Assembly (NCBI RefSeq): GCF_002723975.1
Contig: NZ_BEWO01000016.1
Coordinates: 1-62,183 of the forward strand
DNA length: 62,183 nt
Direction of reading: 5' to 3'
Source of the DNA: Gluconobacter japonicus
GTDB lineage: Bacteria > Pseudomonadota > Alphaproteobacteria > Acetobacterales > Acetobacteraceae
Made by a program: the position numbers and the translations under genes. The notes under the pieces were generated by a model. That model did no database searches and was not told the origin of the DNA. It saw nothing but the letters and a program-made list of their open reading frames with translations. Shown here piece by piece: positions 46,661 to 54,852 of this stretch (within the stretch, counting starts at the first letter, position 1; the number at the start of each line of letters is the position of its first letter).

Positions 46661-47290
46661 ATGAACCGTCTTTTCTTTCGCGCGGCTGTAGCCAGCGCTT
46701 TCATGTCCGTTGCTGCTCTCCCGTTTCCTGCTCTGGCGCAGGCTGTTCCGGCGCAGCTTCGTCCTGTGGATCAGGGATGGGTCGCCCGTATTCAGGATAC
46801 GCTGGGTCAGATTACGGTCCTTCAGGCCCGCTTTCAGCAGATTGCTCCCGATGGCAAAACCGTTGGTGGAACGGCGACGCTGGATCGTCCGGGGCGGATG
46901 CGTTTCGATTATGATAGCCCAAGCCCGCTTCTGCTGGTCGCGAATGACGGGAAGGTCGTGTTTCAGGATCGCAGCGTCGGACAGGTCACGGTCATTCCGC
47001 TGGACCGCACCCCCCTGGGCCTTCTGCTTCGTCCTGACCTGAAACTGTCTGGGGACGTGACTGTTACGGGATTCGAGCGCAAAAGCGGTCAGATCCACCT
47101 TCAGGTTGAGAAAACCGATAACCCAGGTGAGGGGAACCTGACCCTCGTATTTTCGGAGGCGCCTTTGGCTCTTCTGGGATGGGAAGTCGTAGATGCGCAG
47201 GGGCGAACGACCCGCATTGCTCTGTCGGATGTAAAGACAGGTGGAAGCGTGTCCCAGTCTTTGTTCACGCTTCCAAAATCCGAAGACTGA
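46661..47290 (+). CDS. lolA: LolA-like outer-membrane lipoprotein carrier
   Basis: 209 residues from the second of two adjacent ATGs (46661), with AGAGGG upstream; the frame extends back into gshA. A signal peptide ends at ALAQA. LolA-like features: ITVLQARFQQIAPDGKTVGG, LDRPGRMRFDYDSP and LLVANDGKVVFQD. LolA carries lipoproteins from the inner to the outer membrane through the periplasm. Several lipoproteins in this window (BamB, LptM-like, LpoA-like) would be clients. It converges with rsmI with only four bases between stops. Confidence 0.9.
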   Translation: MNRLFFRAAVASAFMSVAALPFPALAQAVPAQLRPVDQGWVARIQDTLGQITVLQARFQQIAPDGKTVGGTATLDRPGRMRFDYDSPSPLLLVANDGKVVFQDRSVGQVTVIPLDRTPLGLLLRPDLKLSGDVTVTGFERKSGQIHLQVEKTDNPGEGNLTLVFSEAPLALLGWEVVDAQGRTTRIALSDVKTGGSVSQSLFTLPKSED

Positions 47291-47294
47291 GGAC

Positions 47295-48236
47295 TTAGTT
47301 CTTCATCTCTTTTGAGAGTTCCAGCGCACGGGCATAAACCGTGCGCTTTGGAAGTTTCACAATCCCGGCGACAAGCGTTGCAGCGTCCTTGACCGAATGG
47401 CTTTCCAAAGCCTGTCGTAGATGCGTATCCAGATCATCCGCGCCACTGTCATCTTCTGCTGATGGGCCAATCAGAAGCGTGATTTCTCCGCGGGGTGCTG
47501 TTGTTTGGAAATGAGCCAGCACTTCTGTGAGCGTTCCGCGCACCATTTCCTCAAAACGCTTCGTCAGTTCGCGACCAACGGCGGCCTCGCGATCGGGCCC
47601 GAACACCTCAATCAGATCTTCCAGTGTTTCAACCAGACGATGCGGTGCCTCATACCAGATCAGCGTAGAGCGTACGCCAGCCTGTTCGGCTGCGCGGAGC
47701 GTTGCAAAGCCGGTCTTGCGGGCTTCGCTGCGTGGCGCCGGAAAGCCGAGAAACATGAAGGGTAGGGGGGGCAGGCCAGACAGCGTCAGAGCAGTGATGA
47801 CCGCGTTCGGGCCAGGAATGGCCGTAACGGGAATACCAGCGGCAATGGCTGCTCGCACCAGACGGTAGCCGGGGTCTGAGACCAGTGGGGTGCCCGCGTC
47901 TGACACGACGGCGTATCGTGCGCCTGCAGAAAGTTTTTCAATGAGAAACGGGGTGCGATCCTGTTCGTTGTGATCGTGCAGCGTTCTGGTGGGCGTGGAG
48001 ATGTTGCGGGACATCAGCAATTTTGCCGTAACCCGCGTATCTTCACATAAAATCGCCTCAACGCTCTGTAAGGTCTCTATCGCGCGTTCGCTGATATCGG
48101 CCAGGTTGCCGATTGGCGTCGCAACCAATATCAGTTGTCCCCCCACTTTCGGGCCATGCTCCGATGGCGGGGCGGCCGTTAATATTTCAGCCGTATCGCT
48201 CAAGGGAGTTTCAGCGGAACATGACTTTTCGGACAT
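47295..48236 (-). CDS. rsmI: 16S rRNA 2'-O-ribose C1402 methyltransferase
   Basis: 313 residues from the ATG at 48236, chosen because GAGG lies six bases upstream; ATG 48242 and TTG 48260 are in frame. A tetrapyrrole-methylase-fold enzyme: LILVATPIGNLADISERAI, VEAILCEDTRVTAKLL, VVSDAGTPLVSDPGYRLV, AIPGPNAVITALTLSGLP and FLGFPAPR are all signature stretches. It methylates C1402 in the ribosomal P site. It is divergent from an lpoA-like gene, as in E. coli. Confidence 0.95.
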   Translation of the reverse strand: MSEKSCSAETPLSDTAEILTAAPPSEHGPKVGGQLILVATPIGNLADISERAIETLQSVEAILCEDTRVTAKLLMSRNISTPTRTLHDHNEQDRTPFLIEKLSAGARYAVVSDAGTPLVSDPGYRLVRAAIAAGIPVTAIPGPNAVITALTLSGLPPLPFMFLGFPAPRSEARKTGFATLRAAEQAGVRSTLIWYEAPHRLVETLEDLIEVFGPDREAAVGRELTKRFEEMVRGTLTEVLAHFQTTAPRGEITLLIGPSAEDDSGADDLDTHLRQALESHSVKDAATLVAGIVKLPKRTVYARALELSKEMKN

Positions 48237-48277
48237 CTGCATCCTCGGTGATGAACTCAAGGCCCTATTCTGGACCG

Positions 48278-49570
48278 ATGAGCCGTCTGCGCAAGGGTGT
48301 AAGCACTGGCCTCGCCGCTGGAACCTTCCTGACGCTGACCGCCTGCTCCGGCGGAGGCTCTTCGCTGATCCCGGGTGTGGGCGGTATTCCTGGCTCTAGT
48401 CAGGCGCCGGGCGCGCATGACGTTGGCCTGATTCTGCCGTTGACGGGGCGATACGGAGCGATTGGTGGTCGTATGCGAGACGCCGCCAAGCTTGCTCTTT
48501 CTGCCCAAGGGTCTCCAACGCTGGATATTCATGACAGCAACGCCGCAGGAGGTGCCGCACAGGCAGCGCATGATGCGCTTTCCCGTGGTGATGCGATGAT
48601 TTTGGGGCCGTTGACCGCTACGGAAACGGCCGCTGTTGCGCCACTGGCTGTGGAAGCAGGCAAGCCTGTCCTGGCGTTCACAAGCGATTCGACACAGGCG
48701 CGTCCGGGCGTCTGGGTCATGGGTCTGACACCGGAGCAGCAGGTTCGCCGCATGGTGGACGCCGCGCGGGCGACGGGTCGCAAAACATTTGCTGCTTTCC
48801 TGCCTGACAATGCGCTTGGTCACGCCATGGCAGAGGGGCTTCAGCGTGCCTGTCGCGATGACGGTCTGAACGAGCCGAAGATCGTTTTCCACGCAATGGA
48901 TGCCCAGAGCATTGATGATGGCCTGAAGGGCTTGTCGGATATCGCGAACCGTCAGCCTCCTGCTCCTGCGCCGACAGTACCACCCGGTCCGTCTGCTGTT
49001 GACCCGACCGCAGAAGCTGCTCCCGATTCGGCTACTGCTGCCACTCCGGCTCAGGCAACACCTTCGCAGCCTGTTGCAGCCTCTCCTGTTCCGCCGCCGC
49101 CGTTTGACGCGCTGGTTCTGGCCGACACCGGTATGGAACTGGGGCATATCATTACTGCTCTGCGCGATGATCACATTGACGCCAGTCAGGTTCAGATCAT
49201 GGGGCCGGCGCTCTGGAAGGCGTTTGATGGCAAGCTGAGTGCGTTGCATGGTGCCTGGTACGCTGCGCCGGACGCCAAGGATCGCAACGGATATGTCGGG
49301 CAATATAAGGCCGTCTACAAGCAGGCACCGTCCCCGGTCACGGACTTTGCCTATGATGCGGCCGCTCTGGCTGGAAGTCTGATGAAGCAGGGTGGCCCTA
49401 CGACGGTAGCCTTGACACGGGCGGATGGTTATATGGGGGTGGACGGTCTGTTCCGGTTGCGTCCGGACGGGCATGTAACGCGCGCGTTGGCTATCTATCA
49501 GATCCAGCGTGGCGGCGGCGCCCGGATTATTGTTCCAGCATCGCGGGATATCGCGGCCCGACCGAGCTAA
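48278..49570 (+). CDS. LpoA-like penicillin-binding protein activator (lipoprotein)
   Basis: 430 residues from the ATG at 48278 (MSRLRKGVSTGLAAG); upstream in-frame ATGs would overlap rsmI. Lipobox TLTACSGGG marks a lipid anchor. The mature part has the fold of periplasmic branched-chain amino-acid-binding proteins (VGLILPLTGRYGAIGGRMRD, AMILGPLTATETAAVAPLA, PVLAFTSDST). It lacks the N-terminal TPR half of E. coli LpoA. A Pro/Ala-rich stretch of about 50 residues (near 230-285) interrupts the binding domain. LpoA activates the PBP1A synthase; the divergent rsmI neighbour is the same as in E. coli. Confidence 0.82.
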   Translation: MSRLRKGVSTGLAAGTFLTLTACSGGGSSLIPGVGGIPGSSQAPGAHDVGLILPLTGRYGAIGGRMRDAAKLALSAQGSPTLDIHDSNAAGGAAQAAHDALSRGDAMILGPLTATETAAVAPLAVEAGKPVLAFTSDSTQARPGVWVMGLTPEQQVRRMVDAARATGRKTFAAFLPDNALGHAMAEGLQRACRDDGLNEPKIVFHAMDAQSIDDGLKGLSDIANRQPPAPAPTVPPGPSAVDPTAEAAPDSATAATPAQATPSQPVAASPVPPPPFDALVLADTGMELGHIITALRDDHIDASQVQIMGPALWKAFDGKLSALHGAWYAAPDAKDRNGYVGQYKAVYKQAPSPVTDFAYDAAALAGSLMKQGGPTTVALTRADGYMGVDGLFRLRPDGHVTRALAIYQIQRGGGARIIVPASRDIAARPS

Positions 49571-49595
49571 GAAAGCGTCTTATTTCTTAAAGGAA

Positions 49596-49632
49596 GAAAC
49601 ACGCGTCTGCGGCGACCAGCGCGTGTTTTTTT
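49596..49632 (+). terminator. Rho-independent terminator
   Basis: Stem AACACGCG (49598-49605) and CGCGTGTT (49620-49627) with a 14-base loop and a T-run to 49632. It ends the lpoA-like gene. Confidence 0.85.
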
Positions 49633-49697
49633 ATGCCTGATTTTGGCCAAGATGCCGGGAACAGCAGAAAGAGGCGGTTTGATGCCTCAAAGCGCTG

Positions 49698-50081
49698 TCA
49701 GGCGGCGTATGTTTCTGCCAGCGGCAGGACGGGGCGAATGGTGTGCAGAGCCAGCTCGAAGCTGGCGTAGCTACCGAGTTCGTGATTTCGCAGATGGTCG
49801 ATCAGAACCCAGCGCATGCCTTGTGGACGCAGCATGTAGGCAGGGTCGGGATTCTCACGGACCCAGACAAGAACATGCTCGATCGGGGTCGTTCCATCAA
49901 AATTGGTAACGCCAGAGTCGACCGGAGTGATCTCTGCATCGAACAGACCCATCCGCATGCCAGCTTCGAGCCACCGGGACAGATATTCGCGGTGACGAGG
50001 AAGTACACCCTGTCTCAGGGTAATGACATTCCCACCCATGGAAACGGAGGAAAGGTCAAGAAGGGGAGTTGCCTGCGCCAT
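49698..50081 (-). CDS. Conserved-looking hypothetical protein
   Basis: 127 residues from the ATG at 50081, which has GAGGA about nine bases upstream. No signal peptide or membrane helix, so cytosolic. Features: a start MAQATPLLDLSSVSMGGNVI, REYLSRWLEAGMRMGLFDAE, then VLVWVRENPDPAY and LIDHLRNHELGSYASF near the end. I do not recognise the family. Codon use matches the neighbours. It faces the lpoA-like gene and precedes nothing obvious; the lpxL gene lies 165 bases upstream. Confidence 0.7.
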   Translation of the reverse strand: MAQATPLLDLSSVSMGGNVITLRQGVLPRHREYLSRWLEAGMRMGLFDAEITPVDSGVTNFDGTTPIEHVLVWVRENPDPAYMLRPQGMRWVLIDHLRNHELGSYASFELALHTIRPVLPLAETYAA

Positions 50082-50245
50082 CAGGTAAGTCCTCATCAAA
50101 GCGGGGCGGAAGAGCCCGGTGATTGCGATGAGGTCAGGCTAAAATCCAAACGGGGCCTTTCACAATCTTAAATGACGCAAAAACCCCGTCTGGCGACATA
50201 AACTTTCCCCACTGTGGCAAATCTGCCATGCGAAAAACGCATAGC

Positions 50246-51160
50246 TCAACATGTTGTTGTCATATTCCGATACAGGTCCTTGCTCCAGCGCCGGTGAAGC
50301 CAGAGCCAGGACCCAGGGCGTTCCTCAATCCATTCCTGAAGCCGGTCGTTGAGGCGCTGGGTCAGAGCCCGAATGTCAGCCTGTCGATTCTGTGTCGGCT
50401 GGAAATCAATGGGTTCGTCTACAACAAGCACGAGTCTCGCCGGACCATCTCGGCGGACATGACCCGTTACGATCAGGGCGTTATGTCGCAGCGCAAACAC
50501 TGCCGTAGCCGAGGCTGTCATTGCGGCGCGGCCAAAGAGCTGAGCCTCGATGCCATCGTTCATTTTCTGGTCGCCCAGGACGCCGAGATGGCCACCTTTT
50601 GAGAGATGCCTGAGGGCTGCACGTGCGCCTTTGGAGCCTTTTGGAAACATGGGAACGTCTGCTCCCATGGCTTCCCGTCGAAGGGCATGGATGATGGAAT
50701 CCACTGTGGGATTGCTTGCCGCGCGGTAGAAAGACGCGAATGGCATGCCGAAACGGGCCACGACCGGCGGCATCAGTTCCCAGTTCCCAATATGGCCGGA
50801 AAAGAAAATGATCGGTCGTCCCGTGGCTTTGGCAGCTTCGAGATGTTCCGCCCCTTCAACCTGCCATCCCGGACCAGAGGGCGTGTTCTGCTTCAGGTGT
50901 CCAACATGGGGAAACTCTGAAACGGTCCTCCCCAGATTGTCCCAGCAGTCCCGAACGGTTTTGCGGCGTTCGTCGCGGGTCATCTGTGGCATGGCCAGCT
51001 GCAGATTCTGGTCTGCTACTTTGGAAACTGGCAAAAGTGGACCGATTGTTCGCGCTACCGATCCACCGAGGGTAGAGGCCACGGAAGGTGGCAGAATGCG
51101 GAGCCCGCCCAGCAGGATGCGCACGATCAGGGCTTCTGCCCGGTATGAAAGAGAGGTCAT
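50246..51160 (-). CDS. lpxL: Lipid A acyltransferase (LpxL/HtrB family)
   Basis: 304 residues. An inner-membrane enzyme that adds a secondary acyl chain to Kdo-lipid IVA. The HX4E catalytic motif is FFSGHIGNWELM (His123, Glu128). SFYRAASNPTVD and LGVLGDQKMNDG are further family motifs. It is the last gene of a block with lpxK and the Kdo transferase fusion; its ATG overlaps the lpxK stop by four bases. Confidence 0.92.
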   Translation of the reverse strand: MTSLSYRAEALIVRILLGGLRILPPSVASTLGGSVARTIGPLLPVSKVADQNLQLAMPQMTRDERRKTVRDCWDNLGRTVSEFPHVGHLKQNTPSGPGWQVEGAEHLEAAKATGRPIIFFSGHIGNWELMPPVVARFGMPFASFYRAASNPTVDSIIHALRREAMGADVPMFPKGSKGARAALRHLSKGGHLGVLGDQKMNDGIEAQLFGRAAMTASATAVFALRHNALIVTGHVRRDGPARLVLVVDEPIDFQPTQNRQADIRALTQRLNDRLQEWIEERPGSWLWLHRRWSKDLYRNMTTTC

Positions 51161-52140
51161 GACAGGGGAAAAAGCAGATCCAGAATATGGTCGGGTGCCT
51201 TGGGGTCTGCCCAGAGCAGCTCGACATTGACGACCGTGACCTGCGCCCGAAAGGCAGGAGGAAGTTTGACCGCATCCTTGGCTGTGGTCACCAAAGTGGT
51301 GCCGGATTCCCGGCGCAGCATTTCAAGGCGCTGAATATCATTGTTGGAATAGGTGTGATGGTCCGGGAAGGGCAGGGAGCGTACGGGAGTTACGCCGGCA
51401 TCCTGCAACATGGAAAAGAACTTTTCCGGGCGGCCAATGCCCGCGAAGGCCACCACGCGACGCCCCTGAAGGCCCCGGATTTCTGGTCCGGGAACAAGTC
51501 GGGCCTGCGTTTTGAACAGGAATGGGGGAAGGGTCAGCAGAAGGTTATGACGGTCGTCACCAATGATGACCACAACCTGTGCCCGCTTTAGCCCGTCCAT
51601 GATCGGTTCACGCAATGGGCCAGCCGGCATGACCTGCGCATTTCCGAAGCCGACTGCGCCGTCCACAACCAGAATCGAAACGTCCTTGTGCAGACTCGCA
51701 TTCTGGAAGCCATCGTCCATCACGATGCAGTCGGCTCCTTGACCAATGGCCAGGCGTGCAGTCTGGCCCCGATCGGGCCCGATCCATGTCGGTGCGGCAC
51801 GGGCGAGAAGGAGGGGCTCATCGCCCACATCCCTGGCGCTGGCCCGGCCGGGATTGACTTCCAGTGGTCCACGTTCGCGTCCGCCATGACCACGGCTGAG
51901 AATATGAGGATGATGTCCACGCTCAATAAGGCGCTGGACCAGATCGAGGGTCAGGGGAGTCTTTCCTGTTCCGCCGACTGTTATGTTGCCGCAGCACAGG
52001 ACAGGAACAGGGGCCTGAAATCCGGATTTTTTGAGACGGCGGCGTGTCAGGCGAGTCGCAATGGTTCCGAACGGACGCAGCAGAAACGCGGCAGGCCCTA
52101 TCCGGGGAACGGACCAGAATCGCGGAGCCTGCAGCTTCAT
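51157..52140 (-). CDS. lpxK: Tetraacyldisaccharide 4'-kinase
   Basis: 327 residues. It phosphorylates the 4' position of the lipid A precursor at the inner membrane. P-loop CGNITVGGTGKTPLTLDLV (Lys60, Thr61), an N-terminal membrane-near helix, the DDGFQNASLHKDVSILVVDG motif and FAGIGRPEKF. It overlaps both neighbours by four bases (waaA fusion before, lpxL after), so all three should be made in step. Confidence 0.95.
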   Translation of the reverse strand: MKLQAPRFWSVPRIGPAAFLLRPFGTIATRLTRRRLKKSGFQAPVPVLCCGNITVGGTGKTPLTLDLVQRLIERGHHPHILSRGHGGRERGPLEVNPGRASARDVGDEPLLLARAAPTWIGPDRGQTARLAIGQGADCIVMDDGFQNASLHKDVSILVVDGAVGFGNAQVMPAGPLREPIMDGLKRAQVVVIIGDDRHNLLLTLPPFLFKTQARLVPGPEIRGLQGRRVVAFAGIGRPEKFFSMLQDAGVTPVRSLPFPDHHTYSNNDIQRLEMLRRESGTTLVTTAKDAVKLPPAFRAQVTVVNVELLWADPKAPDHILDLLFPLS

Positions 52141-54005
52141 CGTTCAAGTGTCTCCAGAATACGAGGGCTCAGCTTCGACACTACGGAGCGCTGAAGTTCC
52201 CCCGTCGAAGCTGTGGCGTGCGCTGTGGTCATCCACTCTGCCAGAGTAGCGACATCCCTGACGATGTGAAGATAATCCTGAAGCAGGATCATGGCTTCAC
52301 GCCAGTTGGTCATCAACGGGCCAGTTGCGGTTGGGATCCCCAGACGCAAAGGTTCGAACGGATTATGTCCGCCGCCTTTGCCAGCCAGAGAATTGCCGAT
52401 GAAGCAACTGTCTGCCAGTCGGTAGAACAGCCCCAGTTCTCCGAGCGTATCCGCAATCCAGACGGAGGTTGTGGCGTCTGGGTCCTGACCTTGAGACCGC
52501 CGACGGTTTAGCCCGAACTGTTGTGCCAGTTCTTCGCCTCGGGAAGGATGACGGGGGATGAGAATGGTCAGCAGATCAGGTGTCTTCTGCCGCGCGATCG
52601 CTGCGGCTTCCAGAACCAGGTCTTCTTCGCCGGGGTGCGTGGAGGCCGCCACAAACACCGGACGATCACCGATGAGGGCTTGCAGGCGCTTCAGTTCCTG
52701 CTCGTCGCAGAACAGAGGGGCGGCATCCTGTTTGAGATCCCCGTCTTCGTAAACCGGACTGGCATCAAGACTGCGAAAATGTGTGGCGTCTTCAGCCCCG
52801 CGAGCCGCGACCCAACTCAGGCGTGAAAACATCCGGCGCGCCAAAGGTCCTGCCTTGGCCCAGCGATGTGCGGAACGATCCGACAATCGGCCATTGACGA
52901 CCATTGTGGGAATGTTCTGGCGGCAACAGGCTGTAATGATCCCGGGCCAGAGTTCGCTTTCTACAAAAACGGCGCCATTGGGCTTCCAGCGTTTGAGGAA
53001 GCGACCGAACCAGCGCGGCACATCATGAGGGATGAAACGATGGAGAACACGTTTGCCAAACTCCGGATGTGCCGCGACGATTTCCGCTCCCGTGACTGTG
53101 GCCGTTGTGAACAGAATTTTCAGGTCAGGCTGTCGTGCAAGCAGATCGTCCATCAGCGGGCGGGCACACAGCGTTTCTCCAACGCTGGCGGCATGGATCC
53201 AGAGAAGTTTCCCATTTGGTCGAACACCACCACCCAAGCCCATGCGTTCCCGCAATCTGTCTGGTAGTTCACGCCCTCGGTGGACGCGAAAACGAAGCAT
53301 GATGGTGAGGGACGGGGCCAGAAGTGTTCCGATGATGGCCCAGAGCCGATCCATGACGGAAAAATTCTGTCGCCGTACGGTGCTTTCTGCCTGCTGAGAA
53401 ACCGTTTCCAGGGCTTTCTTCAAGGTTTCTGCATCAGGTTGGAAAAGTGGTGCCCCGGCAACCAGTGATCCTCTGCCAAAAGGCAGCGGAAACAGCATTC
53501 TGTCCCATGAGGGCAGATGGATGCCGTTACAGGCGAGACCCATAGGGATAACGGCGCATTTTGCCAGACGGGAGAGCGCCACTGCGCCGGGCTGGACATC
53601 TTCGGCAGGGCCGCGGGGACCATCCGGCGTAATGGCGACGAAAGCACCATCCTTCAGTTCCCGGAGCGCGGTACGCATGACAGCGGCGCCACCTTTATCT
53701 TTGCCTTTTCTGGAAGACGATCCGTGGATGCCAATAATTCCCCATGGACGGACGGCGTCGGCAATTAGCAGGCCATCCGCATTTCGGGAAATGAGCACCC
53801 TGAGTCGCAGGCGAGGTTCATGAGCGGTTGCCCAGAACCAGAGCGCCGGAGCCAGGGTCAGGGAACGGTGCCAGAAAGCGACCACCAATCCCTGATCTGG
53901 CTGTAGCAGAAGATCCCTGGAGTCCTGTGAGCCGCTTACCTGCCAGCGTGTGGAACGCAGGCTGGCACCCAGCCAGATACGGATCATGCGCGCAGGCGAT
54001 ATCAT
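52137..54005 (-). CDS. waaA: Fusion of a DUF374 acyltransferase-like domain and Kdo transferase (WaaA)
   Basis: 622 residues from the ATG at 54005; in-frame TTG 54041 and ATG 53987 are alternatives. Residues about 5-215 are DUF374, related to lysophospholipid acyltransferases (VVAFWHRSLTLAPALWFW, GIHGSSSRKGKDKGG, ITPDGPRGPA). Residues about 225-620 are WaaA/KdtA, which adds Kdo to lipid IVA (LLWIHAASVGETLCARPLMD, VFVESELWPGI, NGRLSDRSA, AASTHPGEEDLVL, FIGNSLAGKGGGHNPFEPL). The two are usually separate neighbouring genes; here one frame runs through without a stop. It heads the lpxK-lpxL operon. Confidence 0.9.
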   Translation of the reverse strand: MISPARMIRIWLGASLRSTRWQVSGSQDSRDLLLQPDQGLVVAFWHRSLTLAPALWFWATAHEPRLRLRVLISRNADGLLIADAVRPWGIIGIHGSSSRKGKDKGGAAVMRTALRELKDGAFVAITPDGPRGPAEDVQPGAVALSRLAKCAVIPMGLACNGIHLPSWDRMLFPLPFGRGSLVAGAPLFQPDAETLKKALETVSQQAESTVRRQNFSVMDRLWAIIGTLLAPSLTIMLRFRVHRGRELPDRLRERMGLGGGVRPNGKLLWIHAASVGETLCARPLMDDLLARQPDLKILFTTATVTGAEIVAAHPEFGKRVLHRFIPHDVPRWFGRFLKRWKPNGAVFVESELWPGIITACCRQNIPTMVVNGRLSDRSAHRWAKAGPLARRMFSRLSWVAARGAEDATHFRSLDASPVYEDGDLKQDAAPLFCDEQELKRLQALIGDRPVFVAASTHPGEEDLVLEAAAIARQKTPDLLTILIPRHPSRGEELAQQFGLNRRRSQGQDPDATTSVWIADTLGELGLFYRLADSCFIGNSLAGKGGGHNPFEPLRLGIPTATGPLMTNWREAMILLQDYLHIVRDVATLAEWMTTAHATASTGELQRSVVSKLSPRILETLER

Positions 54006-54058
54006 GGGCAGTCGGGTAGCATGGTCCGGGCTGGCTCGCAAAACTCTGTGACAGACTG

Positions 54059-54769
54059 TCAGGTTGCCTGATGGTGAACCTGAAGTCCCGTGAACGTTAC
54101 GCGGGCTGCGTCCGAATGGCTGGGCCTATGGAAACCCTGTTCGCCTGCGATGGCTTCAAACCACAGGGCCTGTGTTGTTGCGGCAGAGGGAAGCGAGAAG
54201 TGGTTTGTCGTTCCGTTAACGGAGATCAGCAGTAAACCATTAGGTGTTGTGTGTATGGCGTATCGGACGGTCTGTTGCGGATAGACGGTGCCAGCGACTA
54301 CTTTCTGGGTGGATGTTCCGTTGTTCACAATGGCCAGGACCCTGTCGCCTTCGACTCTGAGTTCGGCAATGACACCCTGCTGGGACGTCAGACGACCAAT
54401 GGTGATACGGCCGTTCTTTGGGATGCGGTCGATGTGCAGGGCGGCTTCCAGATCGGAAGAAGTCTGCTGGAAGTACCAAGCTGAATTTTCGCGCAGAAGG
54501 GTCTCGGGAGCAATTGTGCCCCGGACTGGCGGCTGAAGACCATCAGTATGAAGTGTTATGCCGCCGGTTTGCGGGTTGCGGCTATAAAACGGGCTGCTGT
54601 AGCCCGAGATCAGCGTGGTGGAAGGAACAAGATGCAGGCTTAGTTGGCCCGACGGTTCCTGAAGAGTGAATGAGGAGATATCCGCTGAAAGGCGGTTATC
54701 CATGGCCTGAGCAGATGCGCCTGTAACAGCGGCAAGACAGAAAAGCGGAGCGGCTAGGCGGGAAAGCAT
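54059..54769 (-). CDS. Secreted protein of unknown function
   Basis: 236 residues. A signal peptide ends near GASAQA (about residue 21). The mature part looks all-beta with many Thr/Ser and repeated strands (SLHLVPSTTLISGYSSPFY, VIAELRVEGDRVLAIVNNG, LLLISVNGTTNHFSLPS), somewhat like a jelly-roll or alginate-lyase-2/lectin-type fold, but catalytic motifs are not clear, so I give no function. The ATG has AAGGA seven bases upstream, inside an inverted repeat that may hide it. It probably shares a transcript with the Usp gene upstream. Confidence 0.7.
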   Translation of the reverse strand: MLSRLAAPLFCLAAVTGASAQAMDNRLSADISSFTLQEPSGQLSLHLVPSTTLISGYSSPFYSRNPQTGGITLHTDGLQPPVRGTIAPETLLRENSAWYFQQTSSDLEAALHIDRIPKNGRITIGRLTSQQGVIAELRVEGDRVLAIVNNGTSTQKVVAGTVYPQQTVRYAIHTTPNGLLLISVNGTTNHFSLPSAATTQALWFEAIAGEQGFHRPSHSDAARVTFTGLQVHHQAT

Positions 54770-54773
54770 GGAA

Positions 54774-54840
54774 CGTCCTTTCCGGAAGGCTGTGTGAAAC
54801 GTCGGATGACAACTTCAACGCGGAACACCCGGAAAGGACG
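54774..54840 (-). promoter_or_regulatory. 12-bp inverted repeat that would cover a ribosome binding site
   Basis: Read on the minus strand, CGTCCTTTCCGG (54840-54829) is followed after 43 bases by its perfect complement CCGGAAAGGACG (54785-54774). The second arm holds the AAGGA of the secreted protein gene, whose ATG starts at 54769. In RNA the pairing would hide the binding site. No U-run follows, so it is not a standard terminator. A role as a translation switch or a DNA operator is inference. Confidence 0.5.
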
Positions 54841-54852
54841 CATGATCTGATG

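Noticed and set aside
48257-49474. A 405-codon frame on the minus strand
   Set aside because: It is antisense to the LpoA-like gene, very rich in Arg and Ser, with no recognisable motif.
50152-50245. Hairpins after lpxL as terminators
   Set aside because: Stems around 50227-50247 and 50150-50200 are imperfect or have very long loops, and no U-run follows in the lpxL direction.
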